A DNA stretch of 64,000 nucleotides from NCBI RefSeq assembly GCF_003316695.1, contig NZ_PDKB01000010.1, forward strand, positions 1 to 64,000. Direction: 5' to 3'. The DNA is from Aliarcobacter vitoriensis. GTDB taxonomy: Bacteria > Campylobacterota > Campylobacteria > Campylobacterales > Arcobacteraceae. The position numbers were made by a program, and so were the translations under genes. Of this stretch, positions 26,987-35,894 are shown piece after piece. The notes beneath the pieces are model-generated. The model was not told the DNA's origin, ran no database searches, and worked only from the letters and a program-made list of their open reading frames with translations. How positions within the stretch are numbered: position 1 is the first letter of the stretch; every line of letters starts with the position of its first letter.

Positions 26987-27544
26987 ATGAAAAGAAATTA
27001 TTGGCCACTATTTTTTATAGGTATATTTAGTTTTGTTTTTTCAATGATAATATGGACAGTATCTAAAGCGATTAAAGCTCCAGTTATTGAAGATAGAAGT
27101 TTTTTGTTAAAATACCAAGATGTTGATGAAAATTATAATAAATTGATGGAAGCAAATGAAGAATTTCTATCAAAATATAATTTATCTTTTATACTAAATG
27201 ATAAAGATTTTGGTCTTACAACGGAAGATATAAAATATGGACAAAGAGTTATTGAAAAATACTCTAATCATAAAGATACATTAAAGATTGGTAATAATAC
27301 TTTAAAAGTTGTCGCTACATCAAAAGATAGCAATGAGAAGCAAGATATTAATATTGATTTAGTTATTACAAAAACAATGACAAATGACAATGACGTAGTA
27401 TTAAAACAAGATAAATTTGAAAATGTAAATAATGATTTTATATCAGAATTTGAAATAAGCCAAGAGACAAACTGGAATATTACAGGAAGTTTCAAAGTTA
27501 ATGATAGCATAGGCTATATTTTCATAAAGACTAATGCTAGATAA
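26987..27544 (+). CDS. CcoH/FixH-like cbb3 oxidase assembly protein
   Basis: The 185-residue protein starts MKRNYWPLFFIGIFSFVFSM, the basic-aromatic entry to a single N-terminal helix that characterises FixH/CcoH. A short periplasmic segment, VIEDRSFLLKYQDVDENYNK, is followed by a soluble domain that is more diverged and longer than classical CcoH. In other bacteria CcoH is needed for cbb3 maturation and stability. The 3' end overlaps the AddB-type gene by 11 bases. Confidence 0.65.
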   Translation: MKRNYWPLFFIGIFSFVFSMIIWTVSKAIKAPVIEDRSFLLKYQDVDENYNKLMEANEEFLSKYNLSFILNDKDFGLTTEDIKYGQRVIEKYSNHKDTLKIGNNTLKVVATSKDSNEKQDINIDLVITKTMTNDNDVVLKQDKFENVNNDFISEFEISQETNWNITGSFKVNDSIGYIFIKTNAR

Positions 27545-29888
27545 AAAGACTCTTTTTGTATTTCCTACAAGTAGAGCAGTAAAAGAGTATATTTTTGATT
27601 TTAAATCAAAAAATACTCTTCTTCCAACAACACTAACAATCGATGAATTTTTAAAAAAATCTATATCATTGAATTCTTATATATACGCTCAAGATGAACA
27701 AAGAGTTATATTTTTACATGAAGCTATAAAAAGTATTGATATAAAAAAACTTGGTATTTCAAATAGTTTTGTTAAGTTTTTAAAGCAAGGCGAGTATATA
27801 TATAGATTTTTTTTAGAGTTAAGTAGTGAAAAAATAGAAATTTCTAATTTGCAAAGAGCTGATACTTATGAATTTTATAGTGAGCATTTAGATATTTTAA
27901 ATCAAATATATAAAAATTATTTAGAGATTTTGGAAAAGAATTTATATGTTGACAAAGTAAATTTAGATAAGTTTTATACTATAAATGAGAGTTTTATAAA
28001 AAGATTTGATGAGATAACAATAGTTTATGAAGGATATTTTACAAAACAAGAGTATGAAATAATTAAAAAGATTTCACAAAAAACAAAAGTTTTTATAAAG
28101 TTTTATTCAAATATATACAACAAAAAATCTATAGAACTTTTTAAAGACTTCAACTATGATTTTAAAGTAGATTTTGAATATCTTATAAATTTGAGTTCAC
28201 TCGAAATTATAGAAGAAATATCTTCAAATAAAAAATTAGAAAATTTTGATATAAAAGGTTTTTCTACAAGATTTAATCAAGTTGCATATATAAAATCTAC
28301 CATCGTAAATTTGATAAATAAAGGTATAAATCCACAAAATATAGCTGTAATATTACCAAATGAGAATTTTGCACAAATTTTAGAGTTAAATGACAATGAA
28401 GAGTATTTTAACTTTGCAATGGGAAGAGATATAAAAAACAAAAAACTTTACCAACGAGCAAATAGTATATTTTTATATATAAATTCACCTGAAATTGAAA
28501 CTATGGAAGCTTTAAAATATTTTGACATAGATAAAAAATATGTAGATGAAAATATAAAATCAATTTGGAATATTCATATATCAAAAGAAACTTTTGAAAA
28601 TATTTGTGAATTTATAAAAAAAGATGAAGAAAACATTGAATTAGTAGAAAAATTTGATGAGTTAATATATAGATTAAATATCATATTTTTTACAAATCAT
28701 AATAATTTACGTCTAAAAGATGCTTATAAAATTTTTTTACAAAAACTAGATGAGATAAAACTAGATGATGCACATTCTGGTAAAATAACAGTTATGGGGC
28801 TACTTGAAACAAGAGCTATAAAATTTGATGCAGTTATAATTTGTGATTTTAATGACTCATATATTCCAAAAATATCTATAAAAGATAAGTTCTTATCCAC
28901 AAAAGTAAAATATTTAGCAAATTTACCTACAAAAAATGATAGAGAGAACTTACAAAGATATTACTACAAAAGATTGACAGATAACAGTAAAAATCTTTAT
29001 ATTTCATATGTTAGTTCAAATGAAGATGAAATTTCAAAATTTGCTTATGAACTTTTTACAAATATTAAAATTTCAACAAATGATGAAGATTATAAAGATA
29101 TCTTATATAAAAGTAAGAAATTAGAATATATTGAAGAAAATATATCTAAGGATATAGATTTAACAAAACAAATATGGTCTGCAAGTGGCTTGAAGACTTT
29201 TTTAGAGTGTAAAAGAAGATGGTACTTTAAATATATATTAAAATTAAATGAACATACTATTTCAAGACTTCCTAAAGCTTTTGAACTAGGTGATATTGTG
29301 CATAAAGTTTTGGAAGAATTTTACAAATATTCACAAAGAGATATAAACAAAGTTGATGAACTATTTTTAAAATACAAAAGTGATAATCCTTTTTTAATAC
29401 TCGATTTGGAAGTTTACAAACAAAAGTTAAAAGAGTTTTTAAAGCTCGATAAAGATAGATTAAAAACTAGAGATATTGTAGAAATTGAGAAAAAATTTAG
29501 CACAACTTTTAATGATTTTAGAATAACAGGAGTTATAGATAGAGTTGATAAATTTGAAGATGGTTTTGAACTCATAGATTATAAAACTTCAAGAACTTTG
29601 AAAGTAGATACTATAAATACTTATCCTAAATCTTATGATTTTCAGTTGGAGTTTTATTTTCTAGCTATTAAAGATTTGTATAAAAGTTCAAATATTAAGG
29701 CTTTTTATTTTGATTTATTTGAAAACTCTTTAAAAGAAGAAGTTGTATTAGAACAAAAACTAGAACTTTTAAAAACTATTTTTGATGATTTAAAAGAACA
29801 AAGTAAAGAAACAATAGATTTTTGTAAAACTGATGATAAAAGTATTTGCGAATATTGTACTTATAAAACTATATGTAATAGGGATTAA
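27534..29888 (+). CDS. addB: AddB-like PD-(D/E)XK nuclease/helicase-related protein with iron-sulfur cluster motif
   Basis: The 784-residue protein fits the AddB half of an AddAB double-strand-break resection complex. The N-terminal part has an inactivated helicase-like fold (LFVFPTSRAVKEYIFDF; RFNQVAYIKSTIVNLI). The C-terminal part opens with WSASGLKTFLECKRRWYFKY and carries the nuclease core (ELGDIVHKVLEEFY; ITGVIDRVDKFEDGFELIDY with its DYK). Four cysteines fit the AddB/Cas4-type Fe-S site: one near residue 557 in LECKRRW and C772, C775 and C781 in SICEYCTYKTIC. AddA is not in the window. The ATG lies inside the CcoH-like gene. Confidence 0.75.
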   Translation: MLDKKTLFVFPTSRAVKEYIFDFKSKNTLLPTTLTIDEFLKKSISLNSYIYAQDEQRVIFLHEAIKSIDIKKLGISNSFVKFLKQGEYIYRFFLELSSEKIEISNLQRADTYEFYSEHLDILNQIYKNYLEILEKNLYVDKVNLDKFYTINESFIKRFDEITIVYEGYFTKQEYEIIKKISQKTKVFIKFYSNIYNKKSIELFKDFNYDFKVDFEYLINLSSLEIIEEISSNKKLENFDIKGFSTRFNQVAYIKSTIVNLINKGINPQNIAVILPNENFAQILELNDNEEYFNFAMGRDIKNKKLYQRANSIFLYINSPEIETMEALKYFDIDKKYVDENIKSIWNIHISKETFENICEFIKKDEENIELVEKFDELIYRLNIIFFTNHNNLRLKDAYKIFLQKLDEIKLDDAHSGKITVMGLLETRAIKFDAVIICDFNDSYIPKISIKDKFLSTKVKYLANLPTKNDRENLQRYYYKRLTDNSKNLYISYVSSNEDEISKFAYELFTNIKISTNDEDYKDILYKSKKLEYIEENISKDIDLTKQIWSASGLKTFLECKRRWYFKYILKLNEHTISRLPKAFELGDIVHKVLEEFYKYSQRDINKVDELFLKYKSDNPFLILDLEVYKQKLKEFLKLDKDRLKTRDIVEIEKKFSTTFNDFRITGVIDRVDKFEDGFELIDYKTSRTLKVDTINTYPKSYDFQLEFYFLAIKDLYKSSNIKAFYFDLFENSLKEEVVLEQKLELLKTIFDDLKEQSKETIDFCKTDDKSICEYCTYKTICNRD

Positions 29889-29889
29889 A

Positions 29890-30255
29890 ATGATAAATAT
29901 TTTAAATTTAGATCATCTTGTATTAACTGTAAAAAATATAGATAATACAGTTGAATTTTATGAAAAACTAGGAATGAAAAAAGAGATTTTTGGTGAAAAT
30001 AGAGTAGCTCTTAAGTATTCAAATCAAAAGATTAATCTTCACAAATTGGGTAATGAATTTGAACCAAAAGCACAAAATGTAAAAGAGGGAAGTGCTGATT
30101 TGTGTTTTATCATAGAGCAAAAATTAGAAGATATTATTTTATACCTACAAGAAGAATGTATTACAATAGAAAATGGAATAACTGAGAGAACAGGTGCAAA
30201 TGGAAAGATAAAATCTATCTATTTACGTGACCCTGATTTTAATTTGAAGTTGTAG
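29890..30255 (+). CDS. VOC (glyoxalase/dioxygenase superfamily) protein
   Basis: A 121-residue single-domain protein: [25 protein letters not shown] is cut here only for brevity to its start [11 protein letters not shown] and later FYEKLGM, the first half of a VOC fold; the second half ends [11 protein letters not shown]. The usual DPxGNLIE metal ligand glutamate is missing at the end (NLKL). The frame is open further upstream, but ATG 29890 starts just after the AddB-like stop and gives the expected VOC length. The last 17 bases overlap the convergent prfB gene. Substrate unknown. Confidence 0.8.
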   Translation: MINILNLDHLVLTVKNIDNTVEFYEKLGMKKEIFGENRVALKYSNQKINLHKLGNEFEPKAQNVKEGSADLCFIIEQKLEDIILYLQEECITIENGITERTGANGKIKSIYLRDPDFNLKL

Positions 30256-31336
30256 CTATTAAAACATCTTCCATCATTTTTGTAATATCACCATCTAGTA
30301 TAGCTTCTACATTTGAATATCCAATATTACTTCTACTATCTTTTACTTGTTGGTATGGTTGTAAAACATAAGAACGGATTTGATGTCCCCAACCAATCTC
30401 ACTTTTATCACCACTATCTTTAGATGCTCTTTGTTTTTCGAGTTCTAATTCATAAAGCCTTGATTTTAGCATTTTTAGAGCACTTGCTTTATTTTTATGT
30501 TGGCTTCTATCATTTTGACATTGAACTACAATATTTGTAGCAATATGAGTAATCCTTATAGCACTTTCTGTTTTATTTACATGTTGTCCACCAGCTCCAC
30601 TTGCTCTATAAGTATCAATTCTTATATCTTTATCTTCAATTACAATATCAATATTATCATCGATTTCAGGACTTACCATAACAGATGTAAAAGATGTATG
30701 TCTTTTTGCATTTGAATCAAAAGGAGATATACGAACAAGTCTATGAATACCATTTTCAGTTTTCATATATCCATATGCATTTTCTCCACGAATAATGAAA
30801 GAAACATCTTTTATTCCTGCTTCATCTCCAGCTTGATAATCAAGAAGTTCAACTTTAAAATCATTTCTTTCAGCCCATCTTAAATACATTCTATATAAAA
30901 TCGAAGCCCAATCTTGGCTTTCTGTTCCACCAGCTCCTGGGTGAATTGTAACAATAGCATTTAAAGAATCATCAGGATTTGAAAGCATTACAGATATTTC
31001 AGTTGATTTTATTAAATTTTCTAAATCAAGAGCTTCTTCATAAAGAAGTTCTAAAGTATCTTCATCTTTATCACTATTTGCCATTTCGTATAGTTCGTTT
31101 GTTCCTTGAAGTGATTCATAGGCTTTGTTAAATTTATTTAATTTTCCTAAAATTCTATTTTTTTCAATACCAATTTTAGTTGCATTTTCAACATCATTCC
31201 AAAAATCTTGACCAGCTTCAAGCTCAATAATTTCTTGTAATCTTTTATTTAAATCATCAGGTTTTAGAATACCTTTTATATTGTTCAATTTTGTATTTAG
31301 TAGTTTTAGAAGTTCTGAATATTCATAGGCATCCAT
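30239..31336 (-). CDS. prfB: Peptide chain release factor 2
   Basis: RF2 ends translation at UGA and UAA. The 365-residue protein has the N-terminal helical domain, the catalytic GGQ in [16 protein letters not shown] (about residue 245) and the stop-codon region with [15 protein letters not shown]. The usual internal UGA frameshift site near codon 25 is absent: [17 protein letters not shown] reads through in one frame, so the autoregulatory frameshift is missing here. It ends inside the VOC gene on the other strand. Confidence 0.96.
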   Translation of the reverse strand: MDAYEYSELLKLLNTKLNNIKGILKPDDLNKRLQEIIELEAGQDFWNDVENATKIGIEKNRILGKLNKFNKAYESLQGTNELYEMANSDKDEDTLELLYEEALDLENLIKSTEISVMLSNPDDSLNAIVTIHPGAGGTESQDWASILYRMYLRWAERNDFKVELLDYQAGDEAGIKDVSFIIRGENAYGYMKTENGIHRLVRISPFDSNAKRHTSFTSVMVSPEIDDNIDIVIEDKDIRIDTYRASGAGGQHVNKTESAIRITHIATNIVVQCQNDRSQHKNKASALKMLKSRLYELELEKQRASKDSGDKSEIGWGHQIRSYVLQPYQQVKDSRSNIGYSNVEAILDGDITKMMEDVLIATTSN

Positions 31337-31384
31337 TTAGATTTTATCCTTTAAGTTATATATATTTTTAGTTTTTGAAGAGAA

Positions 31385-31414
31385 AATTAAAAAAGGCAAA
31401 GACCTTTTTTAATT
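31385..31414. terminator. Hairpin between the cytochrome c gene and prfB
   Basis: AATTAAAAAAGG (31385-31396) and CCTTTTTTAATT (31403-31414) pair perfectly around CAAAGA. Both neighbours are transcribed leftward, so it ends the upstream cytochrome transcript; it overlaps that gene's stop codon by two bases. Confidence 0.65.
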
Positions 31415-32015
31415 ATTGAATACTATCTAAATAAGCTTTTATACCTTTTATACTTTTGTCATTTAAGAAGTTGATATGAACAGGTGCATACACTGAACTA
31501 GCTTTTTCTCCAACTCCTAGTTTATACTCTCTTAAAGCTTCTTGCATATCAGCAATTGTTAAATCTTTAAGTCTTGAGTTTCCTTTTCTTGATTCACCTT
31601 TCTCTCCATGACAATTTTGACATTGAGCTACATATAAATCTTGTGCTTCAACTCTTAATTCTTCTGATTCTTTTTCAACTCTTGCTGTCTCTTCTGCTTC
31701 TTTTTTTGCTTCTAGTTTAGCCATAATATTTGCTTCCATTTGCTCTTGGCTAATTCCTGATGGAGTTATAGCTTTTGCATTGTCTGGAGTTTTTAATATA
31801 TAAATATAGCTATTACCATTGATTTTTATATCATCAACTAGCCAACCTTTCTTTTTCATATCATTAATAGAGTATTTTCCTGCACATGCTCCACCATTTA
31901 GTGGTGTACTTTCGATAGTTGCAATAGATGGATGATTTTCTTTAAAACACATAGTTGTGTCAGCTAAAAGAGAGCTTCCTAAGAGTATAAATGTAGAAAT
32001 AATCGATTTTTTCAA
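31413..32015 (-). CDS. Periplasmic monoheme cytochrome c with an N-terminal extra domain
   Basis: The 200-residue protein has a signal peptide (about 1-18, ending SSLLAD), then an N-terminal domain (about 20-85) with C23 and C44 that I do not recognise. A charged coiled-coil-like stretch follows (about 90-122), then a class I-like cytochrome c domain with CQNCH at 132-136 and a short C-terminal helix. Standing alone between prfB and folB, it could carry electrons between the bc1 complex and an oxidase or reductase, but partner and function are unknown. Confidence 0.8.
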   Translation of the reverse strand: MKKSIISTFILLGSSLLADTTMCFKENHPSIATIESTPLNGGACAGKYSINDMKKKGWLVDDIKINGNSYIYILKTPDNAKAITPSGISQEQMEANIMAKLEAKKEAEETARVEKESEELRVEAQDLYVAQCQNCHGEKGESRKGNSRLKDLTIADMQEALREYKLGVGEKASSVYAPVHINFLNDKSIKGIKAYLDSIQ

Positions 32016-32071
32016 GATAAAATCCTTTTTTTAAAAATGCAAGATTTTACCATAATTTGACTAAATCTTTT

Positions 32072-32383
32072 TCAAGATGATAGGCTTACGACACAATCTT
32101 TTAAAATATTAGGTTTAGATATTTTTAATTTTAGGTTTTTTATATCATAAGTATCATATAAAAGTTTTTCAATAGTTTTTATAGCATCTTCCAAAAGTTC
32201 AAATTTTTCTTTTTTCATAGTTTTTTTTACTAAAATAGAAACTTCACTATAATCTATAAAAGAGTTATCAACAAAATCATATTCAAAAGATATATTTAAT
32301 ATAACTTTTTGTTTTTTTACTCTTTCAAAATTTAAAATACCAATAATACATTTAAAAGTAAGATTTTCAATCTCTATTTTCAT
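32072..32383 (-). CDS. folB: Dihydroneopterin aldolase-like protein
   Basis: FolB converts dihydroneopterin in folate synthesis. This 103-residue protein is at the short end of the family. It opens IEIENLTFKCIIGILNFERV, the FolB pattern with glutamate in the place of the catalytic residue of the loop, has a central LLEDAIKTIEKLL helix and ends with the KISKPNIL strand. Sequence is diverged. It overlaps plsY by four bases, matching the plsY-folB pairing known in many proteobacteria. Confidence 0.8.
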   Translation of the reverse strand: MKIEIENLTFKCIIGILNFERVKKQKVILNISFEYDFVDNSFIDYSEVSILVKKTMKKEKFELLEDAIKTIEKLLYDTYDIKNLKLKISKPNILKDCVVSLSS

Positions 32384-33003
32384 ATTACTTTTTTCTCTTC
32401 ACCTTTTACTATTCTAATAATATTTGGAATATGCTTGTATAGAATAATAAATGCAATTAAATACATAGGTACATTTGAACCTACATTTAAGCCATCATAT
32501 ATAAATGTAGCACTTATAACAGCAGCAATAAGTCCCAAAAGAGAAGATAAAGAAGATATTTTTAAAACTTTTGCACAAACTATCCAAACAATAGCACCAA
32601 TTAAAGTAGCATAAGGAATAAGAACTATATAAACTCCAAGTCCAGTAGCAACGCCTTTACCACCTTCAAGCCCTAAATAAATAGAGTAACAATGTCCTAA
32701 AACACTTAAAACTGCCATTGCCCATAAAGTTTCATAGCTAAGGTTTAAGTATAAACCAATGATTAAAAGAATAGTTCCTTTTAAAGCATCAAGTATAACT
32801 GTTGCGATACCTAATTTTTTTGCTAGTTTAGGGTCTTTTTCTTTTACAACTCTTAGAACATTTGTAGCTCCTATACTTTTACTTCCTTGTGATTTTATAT
32901 CAACTCCTGCAAAAGTTTTTGCTAAAATTAATCCAAAAGGAATAGAGCCTATAAGATAAGCTAAAAGATAAAATATTATGTTTTGATTTGTAAAAAATTC
33001 CAT
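32380..33003 (-). CDS. plsY: Glycerol-3-phosphate acyltransferase PlsY
   Basis: PlsY transfers an acyl group from acyl phosphate to glycerol-3-phosphate in phospholipid synthesis. The 207-residue membrane protein has five to six hydrophobic helices and the family motifs YLIGSIPFGLILAK, GSKSIGATNVLR, GHCYSIYLGLEGGKGVATGLG. It is divergent from nadA. Confidence 0.94.
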   Translation of the reverse strand: MEFFTNQNIIFYLLAYLIGSIPFGLILAKTFAGVDIKSQGSKSIGATNVLRVVKEKDPKLAKKLGIATVILDALKGTILLIIGLYLNLSYETLWAMAVLSVLGHCYSIYLGLEGGKGVATGLGVYIVLIPYATLIGAIVWIVCAKVLKISSLSSLLGLIAAVISATFIYDGLNVGSNVPMYLIAFIILYKHIPNIIRIVKGEEKKVI

Positions 33004-33094
33004 TTATAACCTTTGATTTTTGACTAAAATAAATGAGATTATAACTAAAATTTTGCTATATTCCCACTTAATAAAAATATTAAAAGGTTTTATT

Positions 33095-34084
33095 TTGAAT
33101 TTAAAAGAAGAGATTTTAAAACTAAAAAATGAGCTTGATGTTACACTAGTAGCACACTTTTATCAAAGAGATGAAGTGTTTGAATTGGCTGATATTACTG
33201 GTGATTCTTTGGAATTAGCAAAAAAAGTTATGAATACAAATACAAAATTTGTAGTATTTTGTGGTGTTGGATTTATGGGTGAAAGTGTAAAGATAATGAG
33301 TCCCCAAAAAAGAGTTTTAATGCCACGTATTGCCTGTTGTGCAATGGCTAGAATGATTGATGAAGGCTATTTTGAACAAAATCTAAAAATTATAAATGAA
33401 GCTGGAATTAAAAATGAAGATATTTTACCTATTACATACATAAATTCAAGTGCAAGGGTAAAAGCAAGAGTTGGAATGATGGGTGGAATGGTTTGTACTT
33501 CTTCAAATGCCTATAAAATAATAGAAAAAGGTTTAAAAAGTGGTAAAAAAATATTTTTTGTTCCTGACCGTTGTTTGGGGCAAAATTTTGCAAAATCACT
33601 AAATTTAAAATCAGCAGTTGTTGGTGATGGAACAAATTTAAATGAAGCAGATATTATTTGTTACAATGGATTTTGTAGTGTTCATCAACAGTTTAATGTT
33701 GATGATATAGATTTTTATAGAGAAAAATATCCAGATATTTTAGTTGCTGTTCATCCAGAGTGTGACCCAAAAGTTTGTGATAAAGCAGATTTTGTTGGTT
33801 CAACTTCGCAATTAATAACATATATAAAGAATCTACCAGTTGATCAAAAAGTTGTTGTTGGAACAGAGTTTAATATGGTAAATAGACTTAGAGAAAAAAA
33901 TACATATATTTTAAGCTCTACAAAACCAGAGTGTCCAACAATGAATGAAACAACTTTAGAACATGTTTACAATACATTAAAATCTATTAAAGATGATAAC
34001 ATTTCTAAAGAGTGTGAAATTTTTGTAGATGAAGATACAGCAAAATGGGCAAAAATAGCACTAGAAAGGATGTTTGAAGTATGA
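33095..34084 (+). CDS. nadA: Quinolinate synthase A
   Basis: NadA condenses iminoaspartate with dihydroxyacetone phosphate to quinolinate using a [4Fe-4S] cluster. The 329-residue protein has VAHFYQRDEVFELAD, CGVGFMGESVKIMSP, VPDRCLGQNFAKSL and the C-terminal SSTKPECPTMNETTLE. The frame is open for 25 more codons, but that extension is hydrophobic and covers the likely promoter; TTG at 33095, eight bases after AAAAGG, gives the family N-terminus LKEEILKLKNEL. The stop overlaps nadC by four bases. Confidence 0.93.
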   Translation: MNLKEEILKLKNELDVTLVAHFYQRDEVFELADITGDSLELAKKVMNTNTKFVVFCGVGFMGESVKIMSPQKRVLMPRIACCAMARMIDEGYFEQNLKIINEAGIKNEDILPITYINSSARVKARVGMMGGMVCTSSNAYKIIEKGLKSGKKIFFVPDRCLGQNFAKSLNLKSAVVGDGTNLNEADIICYNGFCSVHQQFNVDDIDFYREKYPDILVAVHPECDPKVCDKADFVGSTSQLITYIKNLPVDQKVVVGTEFNMVNRLREKNTYILSSTKPECPTMNETTLEHVYNTLKSIKDDNISKECEIFVDEDTAKWAKIALERMFEV

Positions 34085-34902
34085 TAAATATACGAAAGTT
34101 CGTAAAAAATGCAATTAATGAAGATAATGGAAGAGGGGATTTGTTTTTTGACATTGCTCCAAAAGGTGATTTTACAGCAAAGATAATCTCAAAGAGTGAT
34201 GGAATTTTAGCTGGAGTTAAATATGTTGAAATTTTAGCTAGAACAGAGAAAATAGATATTGAATTTTTAAAAAAAGATGGTGATAAAATAGTAGTTGGAG
34301 ATATTTTAGCTACATTGGAAGGTAAGGCTTCCAAACTACTTTCTAGTGAAAGAACTATGTTAAATATGTTACAACATGCTTCAGGTATTGCAACAATGGC
34401 AAATAAATATGTAACAATGCTTGATGGAATAGATGTTGTACTTTTAGATACTAGAAAAACAAGACCACAATTGAGAGATTTTGAAAAATATGCTAGTAGA
34501 ATTGGTGGAGCTATAAACCATAGACTTGGTCTTGATGATTGTTTAATGCTAAAAGATACTCACCTTCGAACTATTGATAATCTTGCAGAATTTGTAAAAA
34601 AGGCTAGAAAAAGAATATCTTGGGTTACAAAAATAGAGATTGAATGTGAGACTTTTGAGCAGGTAAAAGATGCAATGAGTGCTGGTGGAGATATTATAAT
34701 GTGTGATAATATGAATCCAGAACAAATAAAAGAAGTTGTTGATTTTAGAAATAAAAATTATCCACATATTATGCTTGAAGCTAGTGGAAATATAAATATA
34801 AAAACTATTAGAGAATATGCACAAACAGGTGTTGATGCTATTAGTAGTGGAAGTATTATTCATCAAGCAACTTGGCTTGATTTTTCTATGAGAGTTGATT
34901 GA
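34081..34902 (+). CDS. nadC: Nicotinate-nucleotide pyrophosphorylase (carboxylating)
   Basis: NadC turns quinolinate and PRPP into nicotinate mononucleotide, the step after NadA. The 273 residues show EDNGRGDLFFD, the LLSSERTMLNMLQHASGIAT helix, LLDTRKTRPQLRDFEKYA and the C-terminal MLEASGNINI and DAISSGSII. ATGA overlap with nadA indicates coupling; the start to stop matches the family length. Confidence 0.96.
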   Translation: MINIRKFVKNAINEDNGRGDLFFDIAPKGDFTAKIISKSDGILAGVKYVEILARTEKIDIEFLKKDGDKIVVGDILATLEGKASKLLSSERTMLNMLQHASGIATMANKYVTMLDGIDVVLLDTRKTRPQLRDFEKYASRIGGAINHRLGLDDCLMLKDTHLRTIDNLAEFVKKARKRISWVTKIEIECETFEQVKDAMSAGGDIIMCDNMNPEQIKEVVDFRNKNYPHIMLEASGNINIKTIREYAQTGVDAISSGSIIHQATWLDFSMRVD

Positions 34903-34907
34903 TATTT

Positions 34908-35894
34908 ATGAAAAAAGATTTTATCTTAAATAATAAAGTTGATACAAATGAGTTATCAAAAGCTTTGAAGCTTATAGAAAAAAGTAGATATATTTTGATA
35001 ATTACTCATGTAAATCCTGATCCAGATTCTATTGGATCAGCTTTGGCTCTATCAAATTTATTTTCAGAAAATAAGATAAAACATAAAGTTTTTAATGTTA
35101 GTAGTGATTTACCACAAAATCTTAAATTTATACCTAGATTTGAAAAAATGACACATATACTACCACCATTTTATGATTTAGCAATTAGTGTAGATTGTGG
35201 AACTTATAAAAGAATAGGATTTGAATTACCAAAAGATATTCCACTTATAAATTTTGATCATCACGCTTCAAATGAAAATTTTGGAGTAGTTAATATTGTA
35301 GATCCATATAAAAGTTCAACAGCAGAACTTGTTTTTGAATTTTTTAAATATAATGGATTGAATATCTCAAAAGCTAGTGCGATAGCACTTTATGTAGGAA
35401 TCTATGATGATACTTTGGCATTTTCTTTAAATAGATGTGATGAGCAAACATTTACTAAAATTAATTTTTTAGTTGAGTGTGGAGCAAGTCCTTCTTATAT
35501 TGCAAATAAGCTTTTAAGAAGTGATAGTTTGGCAAAATATAGAATTATTCCAAAAGTTTTAGATAGTTTGGAACTTTACAAAGAAGGGGAAGTTGCTATT
35601 ATCTATGCATTACCAGAGTGGTTCAAACAAACAGGTGCTCATAGCCGTGATTGTGAAGATGCTTTAGATATGATTATGAGTATGGCAGTTGTAAAACTAG
35701 CATATTTTGTAAGAGCGATTGAAGGTTTTTGTAGAGTCTCTTTACGTTCAAAAGGTAGCATTGATGTGTCAAAAATTGCTATGGCTTTTGATGGTGGAGG
35801 TCATTTTAATGCTTCAGGTTGTACAATAGAAGTAAAAGATGTAATTGAAGCAAAAAATTTAATATTAAAGGAAGTTTTAAAAGTCTATGGATAA
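34908..35894 (+). CDS. DHH/DHHA1 phosphoesterase (NrnA-like nanoRNase/pAp phosphatase)
   Basis: The 328-residue protein has the DHH-family metal motifs THVNPDPDSIGSALALS, VDCGTYKR and NFDHHASN, and a C-terminal DHHA1 domain with SLRSKGSIDVSKIAMAFDGG and GGHFNASGCT. NrnA relatives degrade short RNAs and 3'-phosphoadenosine 5'-phosphate. The ATG at 34908 begins the conserved part, but an in-frame TTG at 34899 overlapping the nadC stop is also possible; neither has a strong binding site. It overlaps the next gene by eight bases. Confidence 0.87.
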   Translation: MKKDFILNNKVDTNELSKALKLIEKSRYILIITHVNPDPDSIGSALALSNLFSENKIKHKVFNVSSDLPQNLKFIPRFEKMTHILPPFYDLAISVDCGTYKRIGFELPKDIPLINFDHHASNENFGVVNIVDPYKSSTAELVFEFFKYNGLNISKASAIALYVGIYDDTLAFSLNRCDEQTFTKINFLVECGASPSYIANKLLRSDSLAKYRIIPKVLDSLELYKEGEVAIIYALPEWFKQTGAHSRDCEDALDMIMSMAVVKLAYFVRAIEGFCRVSLRSKGSIDVSKIAMAFDGGGHFNASGCTIEVKDVIEAKNLILKEVLKVYG

